From: Oscillospiraceae bacterium
Lineage (GTDB): Bacteria; Bacillota; Clostridia; Oscillospirales; Ruminococcaceae
Length of the DNA: 64,000 nt
Direction of reading: 5' to 3'
NCBI GenBank assembly: GCA_017533485.1
Contig: JAFXIC010000072.1
Coordinates: forward strand, 40,505-104,504
The notes beneath the pieces were generated by a model. That model worked only from the letters and a program-made list of their open reading frames with translations, was not told the origin of the DNA and did not search any database. Below are positions 49,654 to 59,888 of this stretch, one piece after another. How positions within the stretch are numbered: position 1 is the stretch's first letter; every line of letters starts with the position of its first letter. The translations under genes were made by a program, and so were the position numbers.

Positions 49654-51192
49654 TTACTTCTTCATCAGGGCATTGACTTCCTGATATTCGTCAATAATCT
49701 CTTTTTCAGGCTGTTTTGTTACAAGGGAAACAACAACAATGGCAATGGCTGCAAGAATAAATGCAGGAAGCAGTTCGTAGATCGCGAATGCGCCGCCAAG
49801 CTTGGAAATGCCAAACTTCCATACAAAGATTGTAATGCCGCCGACAAGCATACCAGCCATTGCACCATAACGGTTCGAACGCTTCCAGAACAATGCCGCA
49901 AGCATAACAGGACCGAAGGTTGCACCGAATCCTGCCCATGCAAAGGAAACAACGCGGAATACGGAGCTGTCCGGATTCCATGCAAGAACTACGCCGAGGA
50001 CTGCAATCACAATCAATGCGCCTCTGGCAACGAGCATAGAAGTCTTATCCGAAAGCTTCATCTTGAAGACGCCCTTGAGCAAATCCTCAGACATACTGGA
50101 AGACGCGGCAAGGAGCTGGGAATCGGAGGTAGACATTGTGCAGGCGAGAATTCCGGCGAATACAAGACCTGCAATAATTGCGAGGAAAATGCTGTGTTCG
50201 CTCATGTACATCGAAATCTTGATGATAATACGCTCGGAATTCGAACCATCAAGCTTTTCGATGATACCGCCGGCAGTCAGTGCATTGCCGATAAATCCGA
50301 TAAATACTGCAACAGCCATCGAAATGATAACCCAGACAGTAGCAATGCGGCGGGAGATCTTCAGCTTGTTTTCATTCTCTGTTGCCATGAATCGGAGCAG
50401 AACGTGAGGCATACCAAAGTAACCAAGACCCCATGCCAGAAGCGAAGCGATGGTCAGCGTAGAGTAGTGATCGGCTGCGCCGGTTTCTACATTGTGAATA
50501 TCGCTCAGAGAGAAATAGCCGGCAAGAGATTTTGCGTTTTCAATGACATTGTCCATACCGCCGGCTTTTGAAACACCGAAAACCAGAATTGCAATCAGCG
50601 AGAATGTCATAACAATACTCTGGATGAAGTCCGTGAAGCTTGCCGCAAGGAAACCGCCCGAGCAGGTGTAGATAATGATAACTGCCGCACTGATGAGCAT
50701 AGCGATATGATAATCGGTATCGAACAGTGTTTCGAAGAGCTTTCCGCACGCAGAAAAACCGGATGCGGTATACGGTACGAAGAATACAAGAATAATTACC
50801 GCAGAAATACCCTTTAAGATATTGTTGCTGTCATGATAACGGTTCGAGAAGAATTCCGGAATCGTTAAAGAATTTGTTTTCTGAGAATAAATACGGAGAC
50901 GCTTTGCAACAATCAGCCAGTTCAGATAAGTACCGATTGCAAGACCGATTGCTGTCCAGCCGGCTTCTGCGCCGCCGGTCAGATATGCAACACCGGGAAG
51001 ACCCATGAGCAGCCAGCTGCTCATATCGGATGCTTCGGCACTCATTGCCGCAACCAGCGGACCGAGTTTTCTGCCGCCGAGATAAAAATCGCTGACATCC
51101 TTGTTTTTCTTGGAATAGATAATACCAATTATCATCATGCCGCTCAAGTACACGATGATGGTACCAAAAATTGCAACCAATGTACCTGTCAT
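49654..51192 (-). CDS. putP: sodium/proline symporter
   Basis: This 512-residue transporter of the sodium:solute symporter family has about 13 membrane helices. FYLGGRKLGPLVAAMSAEASDMSSWLLMGLPG, containing the Na+/proline-binding Asp/Ser pair, GLGYFGMPHVLLRFMA and FAGILACTMSTSDSQLLAASS are PutP signatures. It imports proline with sodium. It lies downstream of fhs with a 30-base gap and no terminator seen between, so it may be read from the fhs promoter. Confidence 0.93.
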   Translation of the reverse strand: MTGTLVAIFGTIIVYLSGMMIIGIIYSKKNKDVSDFYLGGRKLGPLVAAMSAEASDMSSWLLMGLPGVAYLTGGAEAGWTAIGLAIGTYLNWLIVAKRLRIYSQKTNSLTIPEFFSNRYHDSNNILKGISAVIILVFFVPYTASGFSACGKLFETLFDTDYHIAMLISAAVIIIYTCSGGFLAASFTDFIQSIVMTFSLIAILVFGVSKAGGMDNVIENAKSLAGYFSLSDIHNVETGAADHYSTLTIASLLAWGLGYFGMPHVLLRFMATENENKLKISRRIATVWVIISMAVAVFIGFIGNALTAGGIIEKLDGSNSERIIIKISMYMSEHSIFLAIIAGLVFAGILACTMSTSDSQLLAASSSMSEDLLKGVFKMKLSDKTSMLVARGALIVIAVLGVVLAWNPDSSVFRVVSFAWAGFGATFGPVMLAALFWKRSNRYGAMAGMLVGGITIFVWKFGISKLGGAFAIYELLPAFILAAIAIVVVSLVTKQPEKEIIDEYQEVNALMKK

Positions 51193-51222
51193 ATTTCAAA
51201 TACTCCCCTTTTTTATATTTTG

Positions 51223-52893
51223 TCAGAACAGACCGGAAATTTTTCCGTCCGCATCGACATCAATTTTTTCTGCTGCCGGTACTTTCGGAAGCCCCGGCAT
51301 CGTCATAATATCTCCGGTCAGCACAACCACGAAGCCGGCACCGGCAGATACTTTTACATTTTTAATGGTGACAGTAAAATGTTCCGGCGCACCGGGAATT
51401 CCCTTGTCATCCGTAAAGCTGTATTGTGTTTTCGCGACACAGATCGGCAGCTTATCAAATCCAAGCTCTGTCAGCCGGTCAATCTGCTTCTGTGCGGTTG
51501 GAAGGATATTGATATCATCTCCACGATATACTTTCTGTACTACCGAACGGATTTTATCCTCAATGGAAAGATCGAGATCGTAAGAATATGTGAAGTTACC
51601 CTTTTCTTCTTCGCAAAGACGTACAACCTCTTTGGCAAGATTTTCACCGCCCTTGCCGCCTTCTGCCCAAACGGTAGAAAGAACGACATTGACGCCAAGC
51701 TCCCTGCACTTTTGAATAATCAGCTCAATTTCAGCGTCGGTATCTGTCGGGAAACGGTTGATCGCTACGACAGACGGGAGCTGATAGACATCCTTGATGT
51801 TGGAAACATGACGCAGAAGGTTCGGAATACCGGCTTCCAGTGCGTTCAGGTTTTCTTCACCCAGTTCAGCCTTCGAAAGTCCGCCATGCATTTTCAGCGC
51901 ACGGACTGTTGCAACAATTACAACTGCGGAAGGAGTGAGCCCTGCCATACGGCACTTAATATCCAAGAATTTCTCTGCACCCAGATCTGCGCCGAACCCT
52001 GCTTCCGTAACAGCATAATCACCAAGTTTCATTGCCATTCTGGTTGCCAGAACGGAATTACAGCCGTGAGCGATATTTGCGAACGGACCGCCGTGTACCA
52101 GAGCTGGCGTACCTTCGAGCGTTTGTACCAGATTGGGCTTGAGTGCGTCCTTGAGCAGCGCCGCCATTGCACCAACAGCATTGAGCTGACCTGCGGTCAC
52201 GGGCTGATCGTCATAGGTATAGGCGACAACGATACGGGAAAGGCGTGCTTTCAGATCCTCCACGGAGGTTGCAAGACAGAATACAGCCATGATTTCGGAT
52301 GCAACCGTAATATCATAACCATCCTCACGCGGTACACCGTTGATCCGTCCGCCCAGCCCATCCGCGACAAAACGGAGCTGGCGATCGTTCATATCAACAC
52401 AGCGTTTCCATGTAATTCTGCGAGGGTCGATATTCAGTGCATTGCCCTGATAGATATGGTTATCGAGCATGGCAGCCAGCAAATTATTTGCAGCGCCGAT
52501 TGCGTGAAAGTCTCCGGTGAAATGGAGATTGATATCCTCCATCGGTACGACTTGTGCATAACCACCGCCTGCTGCACCGCCTTTGATACCGAAGACCGGT
52601 CCTAACGACGGTTCACGAAGTGCAACCATTACATTTTTACCGATTCTGCGAAGGCCATCCGCAAGACCGATTGTCGTGGTTGTTTTGCCCTCCCCTGCCG
52701 GGGTTGGTGTAATTGCTGTTACAAGAATCAGTTTTCCATCCGGCTTCTGACTGTCCTTTAACAGAGACAGATCAATTTTCGCCTTATACTTGCCGTACTG
52801 CTCCAGATAATCATCTGCAATATTTGCAGTTTCCGCAATACGAGTAATCGGCTGCATCGGAATAGATTGTGCGATTTCAATATCACTCAGCAC
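51223..52893 (-). CDS. fhs: formate-tetrahydrofolate ligase
   Basis: This 556-residue enzyme makes 10-formyl-tetrahydrofolate from formate, THF and [19 protein letters not shown] near residue 64 is the ATP-binding loop, [41 protein letters not shown] is the family signature, and the C-terminal [16 protein letters not shown] is highly conserved. Length is standard. A consensus promoter lies at 52945-52973 and GGAGGAAA precedes the start. Confidence 0.97.
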   Translation of the reverse strand: MLSDIEIAQSIPMQPITRIAETANIADDYLEQYGKYKAKIDLSLLKDSQKPDGKLILVTAITPTPAGEGKTTTTIGLADGLRRIGKNVMVALREPSLGPVFGIKGGAAGGGYAQVVPMEDINLHFTGDFHAIGAANNLLAAMLDNHIYQGNALNIDPRRITWKRCVDMNDRQLRFVADGLGGRINGVPREDGYDITVASEIMAVFCLATSVEDLKARLSRIVVAYTYDDQPVTAGQLNAVGAMAALLKDALKPNLVQTLEGTPALVHGGPFANIAHGCNSVLATRMAMKLGDYAVTEAGFGADLGAEKFLDIKCRMAGLTPSAVVIVATVRALKMHGGLSKAELGEENLNALEAGIPNLLRHVSNIKDVYQLPSVVAINRFPTDTDAEIELIIQKCRELGVNVVLSTVWAEGGKGGENLAKEVVRLCEEEKGNFTYSYDLDLSIEDKIRSVVQKVYRGDDINILPTAQKQIDRLTELGFDKLPICVAKTQYSFTDDKGIPGAPEHFTVTIKNVKVSAGAGFVVVLTGDIMTMPGLPKVPAAEKIDVDADGKISGLF

Positions 52894-52944
52894 AGATATT
52901 TCCTCCTCTTTTTTCTATTGAAGCAAAGAATGCCACATACTAAA

Positions 52945-52973
52945 ATCATACCATAGATCGTATACTTTGTCAA
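52945..52973 (-). promoter_or_regulatory. sigma-A promoter for fhs-putP
   Basis: TTGACA, 17-base spacer and TATGAT on the minus strand, about 50 bases ahead of fhs. Confidence 0.82.
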
Positions 52974-53030
52974 GCAAAATTCACGCTTCGCTCCATTCGA
53001 TTTCATGCCTTTGAAAATTGTCGATTTGAC

Positions 53031-53059
53031 TTGACGTTTTTGGCAAAAGCGTGTATAAT
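53031..53059 (+). promoter_or_regulatory. sigma-A promoter for ppk operon
   Basis: TTGACG at 53031-53036, 17-base spacer, TATAAT at 53054-53059. Confidence 0.82.
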
Positions 53060-53107
53060 AATGATATCTACTGTCATGATTTTTCCATCGAAAAGGAGTG
53101 AGACATT

Positions 53108-55186
53108 ATGCAGCACCTGCAACAGCAAGTATTTGAAAACAGAGAGCTTTCCTGGCTTTCTTTTAACCAGAGAGTGCTTGAAGAAGCACAGGATCCTTCT
53201 GTGCCGTTATTGGAACGCCTCGCGTTTACTGCAATTTTCCAATCCAATCTGGATGAATTCTTCCGTGTACGTGTCGGGAAGCTGCTGCGAGTATGTTCGG
53301 AGGAACCGAAGAAAAAAGATCCCTTTACCAATCTGACGCCCAAAGCGCAGCTCCAAGCGATTTTTGATACTGTTCGTACACTCGGTCCGGTCCGAGACGC
53401 CGCCTATCACCAGATTCTTTCAGCGCTGCGTCCCTATGGTCTCGAACAGGTGACGATTCATACCGCGACTTCTGCTGACAGAAACTTAATGAGTGAATGG
53501 TTTAAACGAGAAATCCGGCCGCTGGCAATGCCGGTTGTCGTGGATAAAGGGAAGTCTTTCCCATTTCTGCGTGACAGAAATCTCTATATTGTCCTCCGCC
53601 TCGAATCGAGAACCGGTATCCGTATGGGTATACTTTCGGTCGCCGATCAGTACGCCAGAATGCTTCGGCTCGGCAACGGAAGATTTATACTTGCGGAAGA
53701 TGTGATATTGGCGTATGCACACACGCTATTCGGTAATTCCAAAGTCATTGACAGCACCATTCTCCGCGTCACTCGTTCTGCCGCAATCTTATTGGATGAT
53801 CTCGGCGACCTCCGAACCGGAGATTATCGTACCGATATGGAAACAATGCTTCAGGAACGCAAGCGTCTTCCTGTTGTGAGAATGGAGCTTTCCGAAACAT
53901 TCTACGAACCTGCGGTAGATTATCTCTGTAAAAAGCTCGGTATTTCCAAGCAGCAGGTACTATATGCGAAAGCGCCGCTTGATTTGTCGTTTGTATTCGA
54001 ATGCAAGGACTTAGTTCCGAATCCATCGTTGGTCTACCCAAGGCTTGTACCGCAGAAATCTTCGCAAGTAGCTGAAAATCGCTTGATGTTTACGCAGATC
54101 CGCAAGCAGGATTTGCTCCTCTCGTATCCATATGAAAGCATCCGTCCTTTCCTGCGATTGCTGGATGAAGCTGCCGATGACCCTGCTGTAATCAGCATCG
54201 AAATCACACTCTACCGCATGACGCGGGACAGTCGCGTGATCGCAGCACTTTGTGAGGCGGCAGGCCGCGGAAAGCAGGTGACTGCTCTGACAGAACTTCG
54301 TGCCCGCTTTGATGAAGAAGGCAATATCGCATGGTCAAAAGTCCTGGAACGTGCAGGTGTTCATGTCATATACGGACCGTCGGATTATAAGGTTCATTCC
54401 AAGCTCCTTCGTATTACACGGAAAATGCGCGGTAAAATCGAAACCTTTGTACAGGTCGGTACCGGAAATTATAATGAAAAAACGGCTGCAATTTATACGG
54501 ATTATTGTCTGATGACTGCGGATCCGGTGCTGGGCGAAGAAGCAGGAAAAGTCTTTGAAGCCCTGCGAAACAATGAAATCCCGAAACCGATGGAGTATCT
54601 CCTTGCAGCACCGCTTGGGCTTCGCCCGCGTGTGATTGAGCATATCCATGAGGAAATTGCATTTGCCAAGGCTGGTAAACCGGCATATATCGGCTTGAAA
54701 ATGAACGGACTCTGCGACAAAACGATCATTCAGAAGCTCATCGAAGCATCTCAGGCAGGTGTGAAGATTGAACTGTTGATCCGTGGAATCTGCTGTCTGC
54801 TGCCGAATGTACCGGAGCTGACCGAAAATATTGAAATCCGCAGCATTGTCGGAAGATATCTCGAACATAGCCGTGTTTACCTGTTCGGAACAGAGGAACG
54901 TCGTGCTGTGTATATCGGTTCGGCAGATTTTATGCCGCGAAACACAAAAAAACGTGTGGAAATCTGTGCGCCGATCCGGGATGCGGCAATTCGTCGGAGA
55001 ATCTGTGAGGAATTCTCCCTCCAGTTCAATGATCCCGTGAAAGCACGAATTCGTCTTGCAGACGGAAGCTATGTGCATCCGCAGCCGAAAGATGACGTAC
55101 TCCCCTCGCAGGAGCAGCTCTATCTCGCGGCTTACCAGCGAATCCAGAATACGGAAGCACCACAGCTTCTTTCCCATCATGACTAA
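53108..55186 (+). CDS. ppk: polyphosphate kinase 1
   Basis: This 692-residue enzyme reversibly builds polyphosphate from ATP. ENRELSWLSFNQRVLEEA and NLDEFFRVRVG mark the N domain. YKVHSKLLRITRK near residue 432 holds the autophosphorylated His, GTGNYNEKTAAIYTDY follows it, and LEHSRVYLFG...GSADFMPRN supplies the second His region. Length fits PPK1. An AAAGGAG ribosome site fixes the start. The AI-2E family gene starts 15 bases after its stop. Confidence 0.96.
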   Translation: MQHLQQQVFENRELSWLSFNQRVLEEAQDPSVPLLERLAFTAIFQSNLDEFFRVRVGKLLRVCSEEPKKKDPFTNLTPKAQLQAIFDTVRTLGPVRDAAYHQILSALRPYGLEQVTIHTATSADRNLMSEWFKREIRPLAMPVVVDKGKSFPFLRDRNLYIVLRLESRTGIRMGILSVADQYARMLRLGNGRFILAEDVILAYAHTLFGNSKVIDSTILRVTRSAAILLDDLGDLRTGDYRTDMETMLQERKRLPVVRMELSETFYEPAVDYLCKKLGISKQQVLYAKAPLDLSFVFECKDLVPNPSLVYPRLVPQKSSQVAENRLMFTQIRKQDLLLSYPYESIRPFLRLLDEAADDPAVISIEITLYRMTRDSRVIAALCEAAGRGKQVTALTELRARFDEEGNIAWSKVLERAGVHVIYGPSDYKVHSKLLRITRKMRGKIETFVQVGTGNYNEKTAAIYTDYCLMTADPVLGEEAGKVFEALRNNEIPKPMEYLLAAPLGLRPRVIEHIHEEIAFAKAGKPAYIGLKMNGLCDKTIIQKLIEASQAGVKIELLIRGICCLLPNVPELTENIEIRSIVGRYLEHSRVYLFGTEERRAVYIGSADFMPRNTKKRVEICAPIRDAAIRRRICEEFSLQFNDPVKARIRLADGSYVHPQPKDDVLPSQEQLYLAAYQRIQNTEAPQLLSHHD

Positions 55187-55201
55187 TGGAAGGTCTCGAT
55201 T

Positions 55202-56524
55202 ATGAAGAAAACAGAAAAACCCATTAAATTTTATTTTCTGCTGATTACCTATGCAATCATACTCTATGTCGCGATGCAGAATTTAAGTGTTGTACGCGGG
55301 ATGCTCGCATCGTTTTTTACAGTGATGGAACCGCTGGCGTATGGCGTCGGAATTGCGTTCATTATCAATCTGTTCATGAATATCTTCCGGAACAAGGTGT
55401 TTTATCGCCTGGATCGATCGGAAGTTGTATGGAAACGGAAATTATGTACAGCGCTTTGTGCATTCTCTACGTTCCTTGTCGCAGCAGCCATGATTGCTGC
55501 AATCATCTTCCTGATTATCCCCCAGATTACTACCGCAGTCAATACACTGATTGAAAAGATGCCGAGCAGTACCGCGCAGGTTTTCGATTGGATCAATGCA
55601 AAGCTTGTGGAATACAATGCGCCCGAAACGCTGATTACTCAAATCAATCAGTTTAATCTCGACTGGACAGAGCTTTTAAAATTTGTGACCGATTTTATGG
55701 ACGGAAGATATGAAACGCTTCTCGGTACAGCCTTTACTGCAACGGCATCGGTAATCTCCACGTTTACGAATGTCATTCTCGGACTGATTATTGCGGTTTA
55801 TATTCTGGCAAAGAAGAACCGTTTCCTGTATGTACTGAAAAAGCTTCTGCTTCTGATTGTTCCGCAAAATTATCAGAAGCGTGCGTTTAAAATTCTGAAC
55901 CTCACCAATCGATCCTTTGCAAGCTTTCTGACCGGACAGTTCGTGGAAGCTATCATTATTGCATCGCTGTGTACAATCGGACTGACAATTTTCGGATTCC
56001 CCTATGCCGGTACCATCGGTATCCTCACCGGTATTACGGCATTGATCCCGATTTTCGGCGCATGGATCGGCGGCGGTGTCGGTGCACTCCTGATACTGGT
56101 GGACGCACCGGATCGTGTACTGTGGTTTGTCGTATTCATTGTTGTATTGCAGCAGCTCGAAGGTCAGTTTATCTATCCGAAGGTTGTTGGTAATTCGCTT
56201 CAGCTCCCCGGATTGATTGTATTGCTTTCGGTAATTCTCGGCGGCAGCTTCGGTGGAATTGGCGGTATCTTCTTTGCTGTTCCGGTTGCCGCAATCCTCT
56301 ATACACTTCTCAAAGAAATTATTGACCAGAAGCCGGTACCGGCAAATGCACCTGCTTTTGATCCTGAGGAGAATAGAAAACCTGTTTCGGAACCGGAAAC
56401 GGATCCGGACATAAACCCTGAGACAGCAGAAAAAGCACCTGCGCCCGTGACGCCAAAGGTTCCTGCGGCACCCGTCCAGTCCCAGAATAAATCCAAATCC
56501 CGAAAAAAGAAAAAGCGCAGATGA
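55202..56524 (+). CDS. AI-2E family (UPF0118) permease
   Basis: This 440-residue membrane protein has about eight helices in the AI-2E transporter pattern. ASVISTFTNVILGLIIAVYILAKK precedes the conserved GQFVEAIIIASLCTIGLTIFGFPYAGTIGILTGITALIPIFGAWIGG and QQLEGQFIYPKVVGNSLQLPGLIVLLSVILGG. Family members export small molecules or exchange ions; the AI-2 role is not general. The tail (about 385-440) is a Pro/Glu-rich then Lys/Arg-rich cytosolic extension. It shares the ppk transcript. Confidence 0.9.
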   Translation: MKKTEKPIKFYFLLITYAIILYVAMQNLSVVRGMLASFFTVMEPLAYGVGIAFIINLFMNIFRNKVFYRLDRSEVVWKRKLCTALCAFSTFLVAAAMIAAIIFLIIPQITTAVNTLIEKMPSSTAQVFDWINAKLVEYNAPETLITQINQFNLDWTELLKFVTDFMDGRYETLLGTAFTATASVISTFTNVILGLIIAVYILAKKNRFLYVLKKLLLLIVPQNYQKRAFKILNLTNRSFASFLTGQFVEAIIIASLCTIGLTIFGFPYAGTIGILTGITALIPIFGAWIGGGVGALLILVDAPDRVLWFVVFIVVLQQLEGQFIYPKVVGNSLQLPGLIVLLSVILGGSFGGIGGIFFAVPVAAILYTLLKEIIDQKPVPANAPAFDPEENRKPVSEPETDPDINPETAEKAPAPVTPKVPAAPVQSQNKSKSRKKKKRR

Positions 56525-56530
56525 ATTTTA

Positions 56531-56575
56531 AAAAACAGCACGCTGTATCCGATATGAGGACAGCGTGCTGTTTGA
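56531..56575. terminator. bidirectional terminator
   Basis: AAACAGCACGCTGT pairs perfectly with ACAGCGTGCTGTTT around a 13-base loop, between convergent operons. Confidence 0.9.
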
Positions 56576-56581
56576 TTCATA

Positions 56582-56776
56582 TTAAAATTCTTCCCGATAA
56601 TCGTTCTGATTCTGTTCATAGGTAGCAGCGCGTACTCTGACGGCTTCCGCCAGTGCGTCTTCAAATCCTTCCAGTGCACGGAATGCCAGAAATTGCGAGG
56701 CGCGTTCTCGGCTTGTCATCCGTCTTCTCTGTGTCGAAACATGATGCGGGTGTTCGATAATATCAGAATAGTCCAT
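56582..56776 (-). CDS. YolD-like small protein
   Basis: This 64-residue protein contains RRRMTSRERASQFLAFRALEGFEDALAEAVRV, matching the YolD-like pattern (R-A-x-QF-x-x-F-x-AL-x-G-[YF]) that in Firmicutes is found next to Y-family polymerases. It has no membrane helix or signal. It begins 15 bases after the UmuC-like stop codon with AAGGAGG upstream, so the two form an operon under the SOS-type promoter. Precise function in translesion synthesis is not established. Confidence 0.75.
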   Translation of the reverse strand: MDYSDIIEHPHHVSTQRRRMTSRERASQFLAFRALEGFEDALAEAVRVRAATYEQNQNDYREEF

Positions 56777-56791
56777 GTCTTTTCCTCCTTT

Positions 56792-58252
56792 TCAGGCACG
56801 ATGACCGCCTACCTGACTGTTGCGGATGATGGTTGTCGCCCCCTCCTTCAGATTCATCCCCTTCAGCACCGCATTTTTGCCGTAACGGCTTTGCAGATTG
56901 ACGATCGCTTTCTGTAAAGATTTTTCCTTCTTTTCCATTTCAGAATTCTCTTCTTCTCCGAACAGCGTCAGCTGCATACAGGCGGCATCGGAAATATCAG
57001 TTTCATATACAACATGGTTGGCGGCAATACACATTCTCCGAACCTGCAAATTCGGATGTACAATCCGTTCGTATAGCTGTATCATAGCGGTTACAATCTG
57101 TTTGGCAGAATCGGTATATCGTTCGAAATGATAAGAACCATGTGCCGGTTTTGGGATAAAACGTCCATAAGCGTCTTTGGTCATCTCGCCCGGATAGTTT
57201 TCCGGAATTCCCTTATGATCATATCCGACAGTCAGCACAATCTGATCGGTCAGAAGCTCCGATGATATCAGCTCCAATACCAGCAATTCGGTCATCTCAC
57301 GGATAATCAGTTTTCCTTTTTCATAGGAATATGCTTCCGATAATACCTGTCCTCTGCTGAGACTATGCACAAGCGGACGATAGGACTTGATATCTTCCAT
57401 CGTACATGGTTCCCAGCCCCATGCATGGTCAATCAACAGTTCTGCGCCGACACCGAACAGCTTATAAAGCAATTCTTCCTTCAGTTCGGATTGCCTTGCA
57501 ATATCCCCCATCGTAAAAATATAATGTGCCGCTAATTTTTTTGCCGTTCCTTTTCCGATTCGCCAGAAATCAGTCAGCGGCTGATGTGTCCAGAGTATTT
57601 TTCGATATTTCATTTCGTCCAGTTCTGCGATCCGCACACCATTCGAATCCGGCTTCATTTTTTTTGCCAGAATATCCATTGCGATTTTCGAAAGATATAA
57701 ATTGGTTCCAATCCCCGCGGTTGCGGTGATACCGGTTTCTTTCAGTACATCCCGTATCATTTGCATTGTAAGCTCATGTGCGGTCATACGATAGGTTTCC
57801 AGATATCCCGTAGCGTCGATCATGACCTCGTCCACCGAATAGATATGGATATCCTCCGGCGCAATATACCGCAGGTATATATGATAGATCTGTGTGCTGA
57901 TTTCCATATATCGTGCCATCTGTGGAGGGGCAACAATATAATCCAGTGCAAGCGCGGGATTTTTTTCCAATTCACCGGCATCACAGGATGTTCCGCAAAA
58001 TTGATTGTCGGGAGCTTTGGAACGTCTGTACTGGTTGATATGTGAAACAGTTTCGATTACTTCAAATAAACGCGGCCGTCCGGAGACACCTGCGGCTTTC
58101 AGCGAAGGTGTTACCGCGAGACATATGGTTTTTTCTGTGCGTTCTGCATCCGCCACAACCAGATTGGTCGTCAAGGGGTCTAGATTCCGTGCAATACACT
58201 CTACGGATGCATAAAACGATTTCAAGTCGATTGCAATATAAGTGTGCTGCAT
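56792..58252 (-). CDS. Y-family DNA polymerase (UmuC/DinB-like)
   Basis: This 486-residue translesion polymerase has the catalytic Asp in IAIDLKSFYASVEC (residues 6-19) and the Asp-Glu pair in IYSVDEVMIDAT near 145. ATAGIGTNLYLSKIAMDILAK is the thumb-proximal motif, and a helix-hairpin-helix region follows near 245. Its length and the long N-terminal insert (APDNQFCGTSCDAGELEKN) match Firmicute UvrX/YqjW-type UmuC proteins rather than DinB. The C-terminus contains a clamp-binding-like MQLTLFG (QLTLF). ATG 58252 is supported by AGGAGG; a longer frame runs through the promoter and is rejected. Confidence 0.9.
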   Translation of the reverse strand: MQHTYIAIDLKSFYASVECIARNLDPLTTNLVVADAERTEKTICLAVTPSLKAAGVSGRPRLFEVIETVSHINQYRRSKAPDNQFCGTSCDAGELEKNPALALDYIVAPPQMARYMEISTQIYHIYLRYIAPEDIHIYSVDEVMIDATGYLETYRMTAHELTMQMIRDVLKETGITATAGIGTNLYLSKIAMDILAKKMKPDSNGVRIAELDEMKYRKILWTHQPLTDFWRIGKGTAKKLAAHYIFTMGDIARQSELKEELLYKLFGVGAELLIDHAWGWEPCTMEDIKSYRPLVHSLSRGQVLSEAYSYEKGKLIIREMTELLVLELISSELLTDQIVLTVGYDHKGIPENYPGEMTKDAYGRFIPKPAHGSYHFERYTDSAKQIVTAMIQLYERIVHPNLQVRRMCIAANHVVYETDISDAACMQLTLFGEEENSEMEKKEKSLQKAIVNLQSRYGKNAVLKGMNLKEGATTIIRNSQVGGHRA

Positions 58253-58295
58253 AAATTCCCCTCCTAACGCTAAGATATCCAATGCTGATATACTT

Positions 58296-58324
58296 ATTAT
58301 ACCAGACGAACATTTGTTTGTCAA
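58296..58324 (-). promoter_or_regulatory. promoter with LexA (SOS) box for umuC-yolD
   Basis: On the minus strand TTGACA (58319-58324) and TATAAT (58296-58301) are separated by 17 bases. CGAACATTTGTTTG at 58307-58320 fits the Firmicute SOS box (CGAAC-N4-GTTYG) and lies between and over the two boxes, an ideal repressor site. Confidence 0.85.
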
Positions 58325-58356
58325 GTGGGAATTTCTGAGAATGTCCCAATGATCGC

Positions 58357-58386
58357 TTGACAAAACGCCTGCTTTTCCGATATAAT
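58357..58386 (+). promoter_or_regulatory. sigma-A promoter for GH16 gene
   Basis: Perfect TTGACA (58357-58362) and TATAAT (58381-58386) with an 18-base spacer, just upstream of the GH16 gene and divergent from the SOS promoter. Confidence 0.85.
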
Positions 58387-58424
58387 GAAAGCGATATTCA
58401 GACGATGAAAAAGGAGAATCCTAT

Positions 58425-59879
58425 ATGGCACATCCACGTAAAAAGCTTGCTTTCCTTATCGCACTGCTCTTATTCTGCTGTCAGCCGGAGCCGTATACTT
58501 ACGCCGTAGATTCCACAACGAATCTGCGTGATTTTCATCAGTTTCTCCTGGGGGGAAATCAGGTTCTGGAAAATCCATCTGCATATGATGCGGACGAAAA
58601 CGGAATTTTGAATGCCGCAGACTTCACATTACTGAAACGAAATGTACTTGCGAATGCCGATCAAGAATGGAAGCTGATCTGGGCTGATGAATTTGACGGC
58701 GAACAGCTGGATACGGAAAAATGGGGATATGACCTCGGAAACTGGCTGCTGAATGAATCAGGGGCCTTGGAAAGCTATGGCTGGGGAAATAACGAAAAAC
58801 AATTTTATACCGATCAAAATACATCACTTTCTGACGGGCTTTTGACAATTTCAGCGAAAAAAGAATCCTATACCGATGCCGTACAAGGCGCTTATGATTA
58901 TACCTCGTCCCGTCTCTCCACAAAGCATAAATTTTCTTTCTGCGGCGGAAAAATTGAAGTGCGTGCACGCATGGACAGCGGGAAATCACTCTGGCCTGCA
59001 ATCTGGATGCTGCCGGAGGATACAGTTTACGGAAAATGGGCTGCGTCGGGTGAAATTGATATTATGGAAGGCTGGGGCAGCAAACCGGATCAAATCTGCG
59101 GTACCATTCATTTCGGTGATACCTGGCCAAACAATACCTATCTGACAAAGGATTATTTCTTTGAAAACGGAACAACAGTTGAAGAATGGCACACCTATGG
59201 TATTGAATGGGATGCTTCCAAAATCCGATGGTTTGTGGACGGCGAATGTTTCAGCGAACAAACCGAATGGTACAGCACCGGACGCGCGTTTCCTGCTCCG
59301 TTTAATCAGAATTTCTACCTTATTCTGAATCTTGCTGTCGGCGGTCAGTTTGATGGTGTCAATGGTGTGGATGCGGATCCCTCTATCTTCGAAAACGGTG
59401 CGAAATGTATGCAGGTCGATTATGTGCGGGTATACCAAAAGTCTAATCATACATTCTACCCATCAGAGCTCCCCTCTCCCAGTTTAATCGGATATTTTGA
59501 AGGTTCCGATGCAGAACTCAAAAATTCGGACGCCGGAACCGAACTTACCATTCATTCCGTTGGAAACCTGGAGTATGGCGTTATGGGAATTTATGGCGGT
59601 CAGATGCTATCCGCCGGTCAATCCTATACGCTCTCGTTCCGAACTGCTGCAAGTACTGTCCGAACAATGCGTGTAACGGTAGAAGATGATGCTTATCATA
59701 GATATCTTGATGAGTGTATTGTCCTGAGCGATCAGAAGCAGCATTACAGCTTTACATTTACCGTACCGATTGATATGAATGCCGATATCAAATTCCAGCT
59801 CGGATATTTTGAAAATGACGGCGCATTGCCAATGCATACTGTTCAGCTTTCCGATCTGGTGCTGGCACCATTATCATGA
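58425..59879 (+). CDS. GH16 beta-glucanase with N-terminal half-dockerin and C-terminal CBM4-like domain
   Basis: This secreted 484-residue enzyme has a signal peptide (MAHPRKKLAFLIALLLFCC; a Cys pair makes a lipoprotein possible but the lipobox is poor). Residues about 32-78 (NLRDFHQFLLG...DADENGILNAADFTLLKRNVL) look like a dockerin in which only the second Ca loop is intact. The GH16 domain (about 80-345) has the catalytic GEIDIMEGW (E210, D212, E215) and the flanking LWPAIWML. A CBM4-like beta-sandwich (about 355-484) ends the protein. It should cut mixed-linkage or beta-1,3 glucans. It has its own promoter and terminator. Confidence 0.9.
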   Translation: MAHPRKKLAFLIALLLFCCQPEPYTYAVDSTTNLRDFHQFLLGGNQVLENPSAYDADENGILNAADFTLLKRNVLANADQEWKLIWADEFDGEQLDTEKWGYDLGNWLLNESGALESYGWGNNEKQFYTDQNTSLSDGLLTISAKKESYTDAVQGAYDYTSSRLSTKHKFSFCGGKIEVRARMDSGKSLWPAIWMLPEDTVYGKWAASGEIDIMEGWGSKPDQICGTIHFGDTWPNNTYLTKDYFFENGTTVEEWHTYGIEWDASKIRWFVDGECFSEQTEWYSTGRAFPAPFNQNFYLILNLAVGGQFDGVNGVDADPSIFENGAKCMQVDYVRVYQKSNHTFYPSELPSPSLIGYFEGSDAELKNSDAGTELTIHSVGNLEYGVMGIYGGQMLSAGQSYTLSFRTAASTVRTMRVTVEDDAYHRYLDECIVLSDQKQHYSFTFTVPIDMNADIKFQLGYFENDGALPMHTVQLSDLVLAPLS

Positions 59880-59888
59880 TTCTATAAG

